A DNA stretch of 64,000 nucleotides from Candidatus Nitrotoga sp. 1052 (GTDB taxonomy: Bacteria; Pseudomonadota; Gammaproteobacteria; Burkholderiales; Gallionellaceae), in contig NZ_CAKMHQ010000051.1 of the NCBI RefSeq assembly GCF_927312905.1, positions 1-64,000 on the forward strand. Direction: 5' to 3'. The notes under the pieces were generated by a model. The model did not search any database. It was not told the DNA's origin and worked only from the letters and a program-made list of their open reading frames with translations. Shown in pieces: positions 28,398 to 38,099 of this stretch. How positions within the stretch are numbered: position 1 is the stretch's first letter; each line of letters begins with the position of its first letter. The translations under genes and the position numbers were made by a program.

Positions 28398-29362
28398 TGC
28401 AAACGGAATACTCCAAAGTTCCGGTAGACATTGTCGATAGTGAAGGTTTTCGGTTAGATGTTTGCGCCGGTCTGCGACAGCGGCAGCGTTCAATTCCACC
28501 AAAATATTTTTATGATGCGCAAGGATCAGCCTTGTTCGAGCAGATATGTGAAACTGCTGAATATTATCTGACGCGTACTGAAACGGCCATTCTGGATGAG
28601 CACAGTGCTGAGATGATGGGCCTCATCGGCCAACCTTGCGCCCTTGTCGAATTTGGTTGTGGCAGCGCAGTGAAGACGCCATTGCTTTTGCGTCATTTGG
28701 ATTCTTCAGCAGTCTGTGTACTCATAGATATTTGCAAACCGCAGTTAGAGCAAACTGAAGCGCGCTTGGCCGCGCAGTTCCCCAACATCAAAATATTAGC
28801 CGTGTGTGCGGATTACACTCAGCTTCAAGTCCTTCCTTTGCCAATATCAAGTGATTTGCGCCCAGTAATTTTCTTTCCCGGTTCTACTATCGGCAATTAC
28901 ACACCTGAAGAAGCGCAACATCTCTTGCGCAAAGCAGCCAAATTAATCGGGCCCGATGGCTCGATGCTGATAGGTGTAGATTGCAAAAAAGATCCGGCGG
29001 TTCTCAATGCTGCCTATAACGATAAGGCAGGTTTGACCAAGGCTTTTAACCTCAATTTACTTGCACGAATGGAGCGCGAACTTGGGGCCGAGATCGAACC
29101 GGATGGATTTACTCATTATGCATATTACAACCCTGTGCCAGGGCGCGTTGAAATGCACTTGGTTAGCCGATTTGATCAAGTTATCCGTATATCAGGTGAG
29201 GAATTTTGGGTAGGGGAGGGGGAGTCTATTCATACAGAAAATTCCTATAAATATCGGCCTGATGAATTTCAGGATCTGGCGAGAAACGCAGGCTGGAATA
29301 CGGAAATGTTTTGGACAGATGCTAATAAATTTTTCAGTATCCACCTGCTTCGAGCTTCATGA
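28397..29362 (+). CDS. egtD: L-histidine N-alpha-methyltransferase EgtD
   Basis: 321 aa. It trimethylates histidine to hercynine with SAM, the first step of ergothioneine synthesis. The SAM site is VEFGCGSAVKTPLLLRHL (about 78-95) and the FFPGSTIGNYTPEEA segment (about 155-170) is the family hallmark. GGAGG at 28385-28389 is well placed for the ATG at 28397, which overlaps the egtB stop (TAATG). A longer frame starts at 28295 inside egtB and is not used. Ergothioneine is a thiol antioxidant, and the two-gene set matches the compact egtBD arrangement of many proteobacteria. Confidence 0.96.
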   Translation: MQTEYSKVPVDIVDSEGFRLDVCAGLRQRQRSIPPKYFYDAQGSALFEQICETAEYYLTRTETAILDEHSAEMMGLIGQPCALVEFGCGSAVKTPLLLRHLDSSAVCVLIDICKPQLEQTEARLAAQFPNIKILAVCADYTQLQVLPLPISSDLRPVIFFPGSTIGNYTPEEAQHLLRKAAKLIGPDGSMLIGVDCKKDPAVLNAAYNDKAGLTKAFNLNLLARMERELGAEIEPDGFTHYAYYNPVPGRVEMHLVSRFDQVIRISGEEFWVGEGESIHTENSYKYRPDEFQDLARNAGWNTEMFWTDANKFFSIHLLRAS

Positions 29363-29401
29363 ATAATTACTGGCAGACTTCGGCTGGGATTAGGGAGAAA
29401 A

Positions 29402-29659
29402 ATGCGTAAATTAAGTGAATATGTCGAGATGGCTGCAACGGAATATTTGCAGGAGACGGGAAAAGCTGAATTGGATGCACACTGGATTGCCGAATTTTTT
29501 CAGGATAATGGAGTACAGGATGATTATCCCCGGCAGGATTTGATAGCTTTTTTCGCATTGGTGCAAAAGGCATTGACAATAAAATCCGAGAGAGCCAGCA
29601 AACAAACGCGTTTGCAATTGGATAAAGCGACCCGTCTAGAAAAGCATAAGCAAAAGTAA
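29402..29659 (+). CDS. Small hypothetical protein downstream of egtD
   Basis: 85 aa, not recognised. It is acidic in the first half and basic at the end (KSERASKQTRLQLDKATRLE), with no membrane helix or signal. GGGAG lies shortly before the ATG, and the gene begins 40 bases after egtD on the same strand, so it may be co-transcribed. A role in ergothioneine metabolism is only a guess from position. Confidence 0.55.
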   Translation: MRKLSEYVEMAATEYLQETGKAELDAHWIAEFFQDNGVQDDYPRQDLIAFFALVQKALTIKSERASKQTRLQLDKATRLEKHKQK

Positions 29660-29750
29660 TGTCAAAAATTGCACATACCATCCAAAAGCCCAGTTTTATT
29701 GATAATTCATAAAATCATCATGGCGTTTAAATCTGGGTGGTATTTGTTTA

Positions 29751-29891
29751 GGGCGCCTCTAAAAATTCAAGTTTCTAAACAAGACAAGGCACGAGTAAAA
29801 AATTTGAGCGCGGCATATAGTTGATATGTAAGCGATAATTTTTTTTGAGTAACGCCGTATTGTGACGAAAATTGGATTTTTAGAGGTGCCC
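29751..29891. repeat. MITE-like element with terminal inverted repeats
   Basis: The ends GGGCGCCTCTAAAAATTCAA (29751-29770) and TTGGATTTTTAGAGGTGCCC (29872-29891) are inverted repeats with two or three mismatches. The 141-base element has no coding capacity. Size and structure fit a miniature inverted-repeat element moved by an unlinked transposase. It ends 31 bases before rdgC and could carry part of that gene's promoter. Confidence 0.8.
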
Positions 29892-29922
29892 TTTAGTATA
29901 ATTGAAGATTTGAGTGCTAAAT

Positions 29923-30819
29923 ATGTGGTTCAAGAACCTTCAGATATATCGCGTCACCAACTGGAATGTCTCACCTGCTGAGCTTGAAGCAGCGCTTTCA
30001 AAGCATACGCTACATAATTGCCTCAGCATGGAGATGCAAAGTCGTGGCTGGGTTTCTCCCAAAGCCGAAGATGAGCCTTTTGTGCATATTCTGGGGCAGC
30101 AAATGCTGATCGCTCTGGGTGTGGAAAAAAAATTGCTCCCCGTTTCCGTTATCAATCAATTTGCAAAATTGCGTGCTGCTGAAATAGAAGAGCAGCAAGG
30201 ATACAAGCCGGGCCGGAAGCAAATGAAGGAAATAAAGGAGTTCGTCACCGACGAGCTTCTGCCACGCGCATTCGCACTCCGTCGCAAGACCTGTGCATGG
30301 ATTGATCCTGTCAACGGCTGGTTTGTCATCGATACTTCCAATGCAGCAAAGGCCGATGAGTTGATCGAGTTGTTACATAAATCAATTGAGGGATGTTCAC
30401 TTGCACTGGTTAAAACCCGGAAATCACCCGCTTCAGTCATGACTGAATGGCTTGCTGGAGACGATGTACCCGCTTCATTTACCATCGACCGCGACTGTGA
30501 GCTGTGCGGCACGGGCGATGAAAAAGCGACGGTGCGTTATGTACGCCACGCTCTCGATTCAGCGGAAATAATCAGGCATGTTAAAGATGGCAAGAAAGCG
30601 ACAAGGCTAGCCATGACATGGAGAGACAAAATCTCATTTACTTTGAATGAAAACCTGCAACTTAAACGCATTGTCCCACTTGATTTTATCAAAGAACAAA
30701 TTGATGCCAGCGAAGCAGACGATGTATTCGACACCGATTTTGCAATTATGACTGGTGAGCTACCGCATTTGTTGGCTGATCTCATGGATACACTTGGCGG
30801 GGAGGAACGCATCGGATAG
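29923..30819 (+). CDS. rdgC: Recombination-associated protein RdgC
   Basis: 298 aa. RdgC is a ring-shaped double-strand DNA-binding protein that limits RecA activity and is found across beta- and gammaproteobacteria. The N-terminus MWFKNLQIYRV and the blocks GWVSPK and GRKQMKEIKEFVTDELLPRAF are diagnostic. A GTG three codons earlier is open, but the ATG at 29923 gives the family N-terminus. It is probably a single gene, with a terminator behind it and the MITE-like repeat in front. Confidence 0.96.
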   Translation: MWFKNLQIYRVTNWNVSPAELEAALSKHTLHNCLSMEMQSRGWVSPKAEDEPFVHILGQQMLIALGVEKKLLPVSVINQFAKLRAAEIEEQQGYKPGRKQMKEIKEFVTDELLPRAFALRRKTCAWIDPVNGWFVIDTSNAAKADELIELLHKSIEGCSLALVKTRKSPASVMTEWLAGDDVPASFTIDRDCELCGTGDEKATVRYVRHALDSAEIIRHVKDGKKATRLAMTWRDKISFTLNENLQLKRIVPLDFIKEQIDASEADDVFDTDFAIMTGELPHLLADLMDTLGGEERIG

Positions 30820-30904
30820 TTTTCGGACAAAATTTGAACATATTAAAACTGTCTGGATAAGTTGTTCTGAAGTCATTCGCAACACACCAGTCTGGCATAA
30901 AAGT

Positions 30905-30937
30905 GGGCACCTGATTATTCAGGTTGCCCTTGTTTTA
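30905..30937 (+). terminator. Terminator after rdgC
   Basis: GGGCA-CCTGA (30905-30914) pairs with TCAGG-T-TGCCC (30919-30929, one bulge) around a four-base loop, then TTGTTTTATTT. Confidence 0.75.
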
Positions 30938-31068
30938 TTTGCTGCATCGTAACTGCTAAAGCCGTATAGCTGACCTTGGTGGTAGTGGCCTTATCCACCA
31001 CCTTAACATATGTGGTGTGCAGTCAAAATAAATTACTCAATTGAAGACTGGATAAATCAATGTTCAGT

Positions 31069-31533
31069 TTAATTTGCCACTTTCAGCTGCCAAGTTGAGT
31101 GGCAGGCGACACACTTTGTTAATGTATTAGACAGCATCTTTAAAATTTCTGGTGCTGGCGCCTTACTTTCGGCAGCTTGGGCTATTGCGTCCATGTCGCG
31201 GTGAACACTCATGCCTAGCGATTTCAATTCCATTGGCAGTTTTGTCATCAGTGCCGGGCTTGCATCAGCAGCAACCACCATACCTGCAGCACTTGAAGCC
31301 TTGATGACGCGCTGCATGTCGCCTTGATTCACGCCCTCTAGAATTCCTTGCGTTGCAGATAGCAGGCCACGCATTTCGGATAAGATCAAGTCACGCTCGC
31401 TAACTTGTAGTACGACAGCAGTTCTACCATCGGTTCCGGCGGTAGTATTTCCACGAATGAAGAACCACGCGAATACGGCAATAGTAAGAACCCAGAGTAA
31501 CAAGGCGATTGAGGCAAGTTTATTGGATTTCAT
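31069..31533 (-). CDS. Membrane-anchored cytochrome c-like protein
   Basis: 154 aa. One N-terminal hydrophobic helix (LASIALLLWVLTIAVFAWFFI) anchors it in the inner membrane, with the rest in the periplasm. A single haem-binding CVACH lies near the C-terminus (about 145) after a helical stretch of about 90 residues, which resembles cytochrome c'-like four-helix proteins with the haem motif at the end. A longer frame upstream adds 25 residues before MKSNKLAS, but the ATG at 31533 places the helix correctly. An electron-transfer or gas-binding role is possible. Its partner is unknown. Confidence 0.7.
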   Translation of the reverse strand: MKSNKLASIALLLWVLTIAVFAWFFIRGNTTAGTDGRTAVVLQVSERDLILSEMRGLLSATQGILEGVNQGDMQRVIKASSAAGMVVAADASPALMTKLPMELKSLGMSVHRDMDAIAQAAESKAPAPEILKMLSNTLTKCVACHSTWQLKVAN

Positions 31534-31605
31534 TTTTAGCTTCTTACGTGGTTTATGAAGGGATGCAAGATAGAGGAAACTTGCACTCCTGTCTGTACTA
31601 AAGGT

Positions 31606-31833
31606 CACATATCCGCGTTATGTTTTGCCCAAGTGTGCCTGAAGCCCTGCCAGCGAGAAATTCTCGATCCCGGTCTGCTTTAATGCCTTATGCCATGCTC
31701 TGGCATTCACCTGAATGACGGGCTTGCCGTTGCAGGCACTGCAGGCGTAAAGATTGGTGTGATTTGGCCGATACATGAAAATGAAAGTGGTCGTGTCTTT
31801 TCCTTTGTTGATTGGTCCTTTGTTGATTGGCAC
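31606..31833 (-). pseudogene. Tyrosine integrase C-terminal fragment, frameshifted
   Basis: The minus-strand frame gives NGKPVIQVNARAWHKALKQT and GIENFSLAGLQAHLGKT. Read one base shifted, the end becomes SRWQGFRHTWAK, which matches the RHTW active-site box of phage-type integrases (usually DLRHTWASW). It therefore holds part of the catalytic domain with a frameshift. The N-terminal half and the catalytic tyrosine are absent. It is a remnant of an integrated element. Confidence 0.8.
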
Positions 31834-31853
31834 CGCAAGGCGCGCGGTAGACG

Positions 31854-33431
31854 ATGGATTTTTCAGATGTACGTTTTACCGGGAATGTAGCTATGTCTGT
31901 CGATACTAAACCACCACCTTGTTGTGGCGAAATACGTGACGTGCGCGATGCGCTTGTGCAAAAGCTCAGTAGCGATGTCGGATTGTTTGCGCTTGGTTCC
32001 GCTGTGTCGCGCGTTGTGCAACTCTCGGCGTCCGATGACGAAGCGGCCCATAATCTCGCGTATTACGTGTTGTCGGATGTGGCGCTGACTCAAAAGATTT
32101 TGTGCTTGTCGAATTCGGTGACCTATCGCCGGGTGGTCAATACGCCCGTAACGACCATCTCCCGCGCGATTTTTATGCTCGGTTTTGATACCGTAAAAAC
32201 TAGCGCGTTGGCCATGCTGCTGGTTGATAGTTTGTCTAACCATAAGCATGCGCAGAGCATCCGTGCAGAGCTTGCCGACGCCTTGCGTGCCAGCCTGGTC
32301 GGCCGCGAGCTGGCGCGCCACAGCCACTACCAGGGCGCGGAAGAAGCGTCGATTGCGGCCTTGTTCAAAAACCTGGGCCGTTTGCTGGTGACGTCGCACG
32401 AACACGCCTGTCTAAGGCAAATTGAAGTGCTCGTCGCTGCAGGCGAACACAGCCCGGCCCAAGCCTCAGCCCAAGTGCTCGGCTGCAGCTATGAAGCACT
32501 GGCCGAAGCGGTGCTGACTGAATGGAATATCCCGGCCACCATCATCCACGCGCTAGGTGCTGTGCCTGCCGGTAGGCAGCGGGCGGCGGCCAATCGTCAG
32601 GAATGGATGCGCCAAGTTGCCTCATTTAGTGTCGAGGCATCCAAATTGATCGCACGCCCCGACGCCGAAGTGGAGGCGGATAGACAAAAACTGCTGGCGC
32701 GTTTTGGCGCAGCTTTAAATCTCGACACTGAAAAAATGCGTGAGTTATTTGCCTCGGTTGCCGAGGAAATGCGAGTGCTGTCCGATAGCCTTAAACTTGG
32801 CGGGGCGGACATCAAGGCTGCCGACGCTGGTAGCGGCATGCCGGACGTGTTGTTGATGATGACCATGGGCGCGGACGCCAAGGCTGAAGGTTTTCATCCC
32901 AGCGGCAAGCCGGTCAATGCGCGAGATTTATTGTTGGCCGGCGTGCAGGATGTAATACAGATGCGGGCGTTGGGCCGCAGCAAAGTCAATGAACTGATCT
33001 TGCTGGTGCTGGAAACGCTATACCGCAGCATGGGATTTCGATTTGCGACCATGTGTTTAAAGGATACCAAGTCAGGCCAGTTCCGCGCCCGCGTTGCGCT
33101 TGGAGAAGGCCATGCCTCGCGCCAGGCGCGCTTTGTATTCCAGATGACGCCGGAGCGGGATCTGTTCCAGCTTTCCATGGAGAATAACACCGACCTGATG
33201 ATATCGGACGCAAGCAGCGAGAAAATACGCGATCTCTTGCCTGCATGGCACCGCGCCCTGTTGCCCGACGCGCGCAGTTTTATCGTGCTGCCGCTGGTGG
33301 TGCAAAAAGTGCAGATCGGCCTGTTTTACGCAGACCGTGTTTTGCCAGCGTCCGAGGGCCTGCCGCCCGACGAGACCGCGCTGATCAAGGCATTGAAGAG
33401 CCAAATATTGGCTGCCCTCAGCGGCACCTGA
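31854..33431 (+). CDS. HDOD domain regulator with C-terminal GAF-like domain
   Basis: Up to 525 aa. The HDOD domain (about 40-240) shows the all-helical pattern LSDVALTQKILCLSNSVTYR, ISRAIFMLGFDTVKTSAL and a degenerate HD region. A coiled linker follows (about 250-340), and residues 360-520 resemble a GAF sensor (YRSMGFRFATMCLKDTKSGQ, FIVLPLVVQKVQIGLFYADR). HDOD proteins take part in signalling, including cyclic-di-GMP and motility control. Two starts are possible: 31854 and the ATG at 31893 (MSVDTKPPP). The gene is richer in GC than its surroundings and lies between an integrase relic and a recombinase relic. Confidence 0.85.
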   Translation: MDFSDVRFTGNVAMSVDTKPPPCCGEIRDVRDALVQKLSSDVGLFALGSAVSRVVQLSASDDEAAHNLAYYVLSDVALTQKILCLSNSVTYRRVVNTPVTTISRAIFMLGFDTVKTSALAMLLVDSLSNHKHAQSIRAELADALRASLVGRELARHSHYQGAEEASIAALFKNLGRLLVTSHEHACLRQIEVLVAAGEHSPAQASAQVLGCSYEALAEAVLTEWNIPATIIHALGAVPAGRQRAAANRQEWMRQVASFSVEASKLIARPDAEVEADRQKLLARFGAALNLDTEKMRELFASVAEEMRVLSDSLKLGGADIKAADAGSGMPDVLLMMTMGADAKAEGFHPSGKPVNARDLLLAGVQDVIQMRALGRSKVNELILLVLETLYRSMGFRFATMCLKDTKSGQFRARVALGEGHASRQARFVFQMTPERDLFQLSMENNTDLMISDASSEKIRDLLPAWHRALLPDARSFIVLPLVVQKVQIGLFYADRVLPASEGLPPDETALIKALKSQILAALSGT

Positions 33432-33439
33432 AGAGCGCT

Positions 33440-33591
33440 CGGTTCTTATCGTAGGTGGTAGCCTGATAACCGAATGGTGGTTTGGAACCGTTGATACAGC
33501 CTTGGCGCGCGTTCTCCTTCATGACGCGTGAAACGTGTTTGGAATTTTCTTTGGATTGATGCTTGTCAAACAGATTGATGATGCGCAGCAT
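33440..33591 (-). pseudogene. Serine recombinase fragment
   Basis: The minus-strand frame reads MLRIINLFDKHQSKENSKHV and then MKENARQGCINGSKPPFGYQ, which matches the helix and following segment of large serine recombinases (usually SKENSKHT...MKENARQGFWNGS.PP.GY). Only about 50 residues remain. The catalytic serine domain is missing. With the integrase relic on the other side it brackets the HDOD gene. Confidence 0.8.
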
Positions 33592-34077
33592 CCCGCGCGG
33601 CTGGATTATTGCTGCGTGTCGCAGTATTTCAAGGCAATGCCGCAGCACTCCGCACTGCACTCTGGTCTCTATGCGGAATACAGCTGGCTTGGTGAGTGTC
33701 ATTCAGTTCCGCGCTCTTCTCTCGTTTGCATAATCACGTGGTTCCAGATGCAATGGTTATGCCATCGAGCGCCCAGAGCACGTGCTGCGCAGTGTCCACT
33801 ATCTTTGCTTCGTCGGTCCGAATGTTTATTGTTCTGGCAGCAGTGTAATTTTGCTGTTAGATTGAGCGTTGATGTATTTATAGCCCCCCGCGTTACTTGA
33901 ACGGGAAAAATAAAGATGATGCACAACGAGAATAAAATGGTGCATTTATCACTAAATTCGGGTGTGATATAGGTTTTTTTCCTTCAATTAAAACAATGGA
34001 ACGAGCGCCAGTTTATGCACCTTACAGGTGCCTTTGTCGGCATTTTTTAGGGTGTCTACTTTACGTTAGGGCTACAC
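33592..34077. other. Stretch without a gene between recombinase relic and DUF4188 gene
   Basis: No convincing coding sequence or repeat. Short open frames here have no family resemblance or ribosome binding site. It probably contains further eroded mobile DNA. Confidence 0.4.
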
Positions 34078-34581
34078 ATGATTCGCACTGATCGATTAAC
34101 TGCACATCTTGAGGGAGAGTTTGTCGTGTTCCTGATTGGAATGCGTGTCAACCGCCCGTGGAAAATCCATAAGTGGCTTCCCGTTGTACTGGCGATGCCG
34201 CGCATGATTAAGGAGCTATTGTCAAAACCGGACTCCGGCCTCCTTGGATATGAAATGTGGTTCGGGCGTACAACCATCATGGTTCAGTATTGGCGCTCGA
34301 CCGAGCAGCTTTTGACCTATGCAAAAAATCGAGATGCAGAGCACCTTCCCTCGTGGAAGGCTTTTAACAAAGCTATCGGCACCAATGGCGATGTTGGAAT
34401 TTGGCATGAAACGTATGTGGTTCCACCTGACAGCTTTGAAAATGTCTATGTGAACATGCCAGCCTTCGGCCTTGGTAAGGCGGGTACTCTTTTGCCCGCA
34501 TCGGGTAATCGAGAAACCGCAACAGACCGCCTTCGTGCAGGCACTACTAGCCCTCTTAAGAAAAACCTCCCAACCAACTGA
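34078..34581 (+). CDS. DUF4188 domain-containing protein
   Basis: 167 aa. The order FVVFLIGMRVNRPWKIHKWL, MIKELLSKPDSGLLGYEMW, TIMVQYWRSTEQLLTYA and WHETYVV matches the DUF4188 family, a small dimeric alpha-beta-barrel group related to antibiotic-biosynthesis monooxygenases and haem-degrading proteins. Biochemical function is not established. It lacks a signal peptide. The last 25 residues are low-complexity and may not be part of the domain. It stands alone, surrounded by mobile-element debris. Confidence 0.82.
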   Translation: MIRTDRLTAHLEGEFVVFLIGMRVNRPWKIHKWLPVVLAMPRMIKELLSKPDSGLLGYEMWFGRTTIMVQYWRSTEQLLTYAKNRDAEHLPSWKAFNKAIGTNGDVGIWHETYVVPPDSFENVYVNMPAFGLGKAGTLLPASGNRETATDRLRAGTTSPLKKNLPTN

Positions 34582-34597
34582 TTTTAAAAAAGCGGAA

Positions 34598-35050
34598 TTA
34601 AGCGGGCTGTTCATTGACGATGAGTTTCATCCCCATTTTTTCAGCACGCTGGGCCAGTTGTCGCAACACTCTTTCGCGATAGCGTTCTTCGTAGTAGTCC
34701 TGCCCCTGATCGGTATATTTTTCACCTTTGGTAAGCATGGTGTAGATCAGGCGTGCCAATTTGTGCGCGGCGGCGATTACGGCTTTAGGTTTGTCCATGC
34801 GCCCGCACATCCTGTGGAAATACGCGTCCAGCGCCGATTGGCTGCTGCGCAATGCTGCTGCGGCCAATCTCAAAGCTTGAGCCGCACGGTTGGCAACGCG
34901 CTTGATCTTGCCGCTCATCACTTTGCCCCTGGTAATCTTGGTGCCCGGACACAGCCCCAGCCAACTCGCGAAGTGTCCTGCCGTGGGGAAGCGCGACATG
35001 TCAGTTCTCGTCTCCGAGGTCACCGCGAGCGCTACCCCTACCCTCGTCAA
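34598..35050 (-). pseudogene. IS110 family transposase, C-terminal fragment
   Basis: The minus-strand frame contains MSRFPTAGHFASWLGLCPGT and the block KVMSGKIKRVANRAAQAL, the Transposase_20 domain of the IS110 family, followed by the usual tyrosine-rich tail. The N-terminal DEDD (RuvC-like) half is missing and the frame opens abruptly at 35050, so the element is dead. Confidence 0.88.
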
Positions 35051-35581
35051 TTGTCTGCCTGAAAGCAGAACGTCAAGACAGCAAGATGATCTCTTGCCAG
35101 TGCCCAGATTTATCTCCTCGGACGCACCAATAAATCCAAGACATTACAGCAATGTAGACCTTTTCATTTTAACGGCTAGCCCAATCGTAACTACTTCCCC
35201 CGGATCGTTGCCAACTAATTTCAAGCTGGACAGGCAATCCACGTATTCGGTCAGGTGTTCGCTGGATAGATGTGCATATTTCCCCACCATCTCGACGCAC
35301 TCCTAACCGCCTAGCCTCACCGAAAAATTCGGATGTATGGCTGCAATCTTTTCCTTCTCAAAGTTATCAATTGAATGCTTGGCAGAAGTGGACGACTATG
35401 TACGATATTTGGAGGGGGGAATTCGGAACGATCAACGGGGCAATCCATCGCCGACAATAGCGCACTTACCCGCTCCTTATTTCAGGTATCCATTTGTCGT
35501 TTATATTTCTGATTTATAATTAATTACTCATCAGGTGTAAAATAGCAAACGTTGGTTTATTACTCCACTTCGTGTGCGCCA
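35051..35581. other. Stretch without a gene upstream of sdhC
   Basis: Nothing recognisable. The last 60 bases are AT-rich and contain TAAAAT (about 35537-35542), a possible -10 for the sdh operon, but I cannot pair it with a clear -35. Confidence 0.35.
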
Positions 35582-35956
35582 ATGAATAAAAATCGTCCTG
35601 TACATCTTGACTTGCGCTTGATCAAACTGCCCTTGCCGGGTTTTGTTTCTATTCTGCATCGTGTTAGCGGATTGTTGCTATTTTTGGCCTTGCCGCTGTT
35701 TCTGAGGATGCTGCAGTACAGCCTGTTTTCTATCGAAACTTATACTCAATTGGTCGCGGTACTGCGACATCCCTTAAGTAAATTAATTCTAATCAGCCTG
35801 TTGTGGGCTTTTTTACACCACCTTTGCGCCGGAATACGCTATCTCGCGATTGACATGCATATCGGCGTAGGGCTGGCGCAGGCACGTGCCAGCAGCAAGT
35901 GGGTGTTGTTTGTGAGCTTGGGTTTGACCTTGCTTATTGGAGCGTGGCTATGGTAG
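35582..35956 (+). CDS. sdhC: Succinate dehydrogenase cytochrome b556 subunit
   Basis: 124 aa with three membrane helices. RPVHLDLRLIKLPLPGFVSI then LHRVSGLLLFLALP opens the first helix. The conserved histidine in HHLCAGIRYLAIDMHIG (about 79) is the haem b ligand region. Complex II passes electrons from succinate to ubiquinone through SdhC and SdhD. An upstream codon at 35552 is open in frame but the ATG at 35582 matches the family. The stop overlaps sdhD by seven bases. Confidence 0.95.
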   Translation: MNKNRPVHLDLRLIKLPLPGFVSILHRVSGLLLFLALPLFLRMLQYSLFSIETYTQLVAVLRHPLSKLILISLLWAFLHHLCAGIRYLAIDMHIGVGLAQARASSKWVLFVSLGLTLLIGAWLW

Positions 35957-36321
35957 ATCGCATCGTAACCGGCGCGCATTATGGATTGCGGGATTGGCTG
36001 GTGCAGCGTGTTACCGCTGTTCTGATGGTGGCTTATACGCTGTTTATTGCGGGCTATGTGGTGCTGCATTCCCGTTTTGAAAGCAATGCCTGGATCGGTC
36101 TCGATTACAACACTTGGACGGGGTTGTTTTCGAACTTGGTGATGCGCTCGTTCTCGTTGCTGTTTCTGTTTGCTGTTTTCTACCACGCATGGATTGGCGT
36201 GCGTGATATTGTCATGGATTATGTCAAGTCGGCAAGAACACGCCTTGTTATATATGTATTGGTGATAATGGCGCTGCTGCTGTATTCGATTTGGGCAGTA
36301 CAAATTTTGTGGGGAATGTGA
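35950..36321 (+). CDS. sdhD: Succinate dehydrogenase hydrophobic membrane anchor subunit
   Basis: 123 aa and three membrane helices. [20 protein letters not shown] and [16 protein letters not shown] (about 78-93) are typical. The histidine in HAWIG is near the haem and the aspartate region near the quinone site. The frame stays open upstream inside sdhC to 35899, but the ATG at 35950 gives the family N-terminus. It overlaps sdhC by seven bases and sdhA by one base (TGATG), so the four subunits are coupled. Confidence 0.95.
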   Translation: MVDRIVTGAHYGLRDWLVQRVTAVLMVAYTLFIAGYVVLHSRFESNAWIGLDYNTWTGLFSNLVMRSFSLLFLFAVFYHAWIGVRDIVMDYVKSARTRLVIYVLVIMALLLYSIWAVQILWGM

Positions 36322-38084
36322 TGGCAGTGGCGAAACGCACATTTGACGTTGTAATCGTGGGGGCGGGTGGCGCGGGGATGCGCGCGGCTTTGGCATTGTC
36401 TGAGGCGGGCTTGAAGGTGGCGGTATTATCCAAGGTTTTTCCCACACGCTCGCACACGGTAGCGGCACAAGGTGGTATTGCGGCATCATTGGGCAACATC
36501 AGCGAGGACAATTGGCATTGGCACATGTACGACACGGTGAAAGGTTCGGATTATCTGGGCGATCAAGATGCCATTGAATTCATGTGTCGCGCCGCGCCGG
36601 AAGTGGTGTACGAACTGGAACACTTCGGCATGCCATTCGATCGTTTGGAAAATGGAAAAATTTATCAGCGCTCATTCGGCGGCCACATGCAAGACTATGG
36701 CAAGACCCCGGTGCAGCGCGCCTGTGCCGCTGCTGATCGAACTGGCCATGCCTTGTTGCATACGTTGTATCAAAAAAATATGCAGACCAATACCATTTTT
36801 TTCGTGGAGTGGATGGCTCTGGATTTGATTCGCGACGAAGATGGCGATGTGCTTGGCGTGGTGGCGATGGAAATTGAAACCAGTGAAGTGATGATTTTGC
36901 AGGCACGCGCCACGCTGTTTGCTACCGGGGGTGCGGCGCGCATTTTTCAGGCTAGCACCAATGCTTACATTAATACCGGCGATGGCTTGGGCATGGCAGC
37001 TCGTGCCGGTATTCCGCTGGAAGATATGGAATTTTTCCAGTTTCATCCTACTGGCGTGTACGGCGCGGGCGTGCTGATTTCCGAAGGTGTACGCGGCGAG
37101 GGCGGCTATCTTATCAACAAGGACGGTGAGCGCTTTATGTTGCGCTATGCGCCAAACGCCCAAGACCTCGCCAGCCGCGACGTGGTGTCACGCGCCATCG
37201 CTACTGAGATCAAGGAAGGGCGCGGTTGCGGTAAACATGGCGATCATGTTTTATTGAAGGTTGATCACATCGGCGATGATGTCATCCGCCAGCGCCTGCC
37301 CGGTATCCGCGAGATTTCCCTAAAGTTCGCGCATGTTGATCCGGCCCTGAACCCCATTCCGGTGGTGCCCACTGCGCATTATATGATGGGTGGCATTCCC
37401 ACCAATTATCATGGTCAAGTGGTCGCCCCTTACAAAACAGGGCCGGAAGAAGTGGTGCAGGGGTTTTATGCGGTGGGCGAATGCGCTTGCGTGTCGGTGC
37501 ATGGCGCTAACCGGCTGGGCTGTAATTCATTGCTGGATTTGCTGGTTTTCGGGCGTGAGGTGGCGAGGCAGATTATCGAGGACTTGCAGCGTAACCCGCA
37601 TCCAAAACCATTGCCGCACGATGCCGCTGATCGTCCGCTGGCGCGTCTTGCAAGGCTTAGATCACAAAAAAATGGTGAGAGTGTGGCCGAAGTGGGGGCA
37701 GAGATGCGGCGCGTGATGCAAAACCATTGCGGTGTATTCCGGTTCCCTGAACTGTTGACTGAAGGCGTGGAAATGATCCGTAAAGTGGCCGAGCGCGTTA
37801 AAAATACCATGATTAATGATCAGAGCAAGGTGTTTAATACTGCATGTGTGGAGGCATTGGAACTCGACAATCTCATCGAAGTAGCGCAAGCCACCATGGT
37901 TTCAGCTGCAGCGAGGCAAGAAAGTCGTGGCGGTCACGCGCGCGATGACTTTCCGCAACGCGACGATGACCATTGGCTGAAGCATTCACTATATTTCAGT
38001 GAAGGGCAAAAACTGGATTACAAGCCGGTTCGGCTGAAGCCGTTGACTGTGGAATCATTTCCGCTTAAGGCGCGGGTGTACTGA
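36321..38084 (+). CDS. sdhA: Succinate dehydrogenase flavoprotein subunit
   Basis: 587-aa flavoprotein oxidising succinate to fumarate in the TCA cycle. The Rossmann motif [15 protein letters not shown] is at about 10-24, the covalent-FAD histidine is in [12 protein letters not shown] (about 44), and the substrate block is [21 protein letters not shown] (about 240). The C-terminal domain is complete to SFPLKARVY. The ATG at 36321 gives the normal N-terminus. A decayed second copy of codons about 515-560 lies 1.7 kb downstream, past the DUF262 gene. Confidence 0.98.
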   Translation: MAVAKRTFDVVIVGAGGAGMRAALALSEAGLKVAVLSKVFPTRSHTVAAQGGIAASLGNISEDNWHWHMYDTVKGSDYLGDQDAIEFMCRAAPEVVYELEHFGMPFDRLENGKIYQRSFGGHMQDYGKTPVQRACAAADRTGHALLHTLYQKNMQTNTIFFVEWMALDLIRDEDGDVLGVVAMEIETSEVMILQARATLFATGGAARIFQASTNAYINTGDGLGMAARAGIPLEDMEFFQFHPTGVYGAGVLISEGVRGEGGYLINKDGERFMLRYAPNAQDLASRDVVSRAIATEIKEGRGCGKHGDHVLLKVDHIGDDVIRQRLPGIREISLKFAHVDPALNPIPVVPTAHYMMGGIPTNYHGQVVAPYKTGPEEVVQGFYAVGECACVSVHGANRLGCNSLLDLLVFGREVARQIIEDLQRNPHPKPLPHDAADRPLARLARLRSQKNGESVAEVGAEMRRVMQNHCGVFRFPELLTEGVEMIRKVAERVKNTMINDQSKVFNTACVEALELDNLIEVAQATMVSAAARQESRGGHARDDFPQRDDDHWLKHSLYFSEGQKLDYKPVRLKPLTVESFPLKARVY

Positions 38085-38099
38085 TCAGGAGATAGAAGC

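Noticed and set aside
35337-35519. 60-codon open frame before sdhC
   Set aside because: It has no recognisable domain, no ribosome binding site and lies in DNA that appears eroded.
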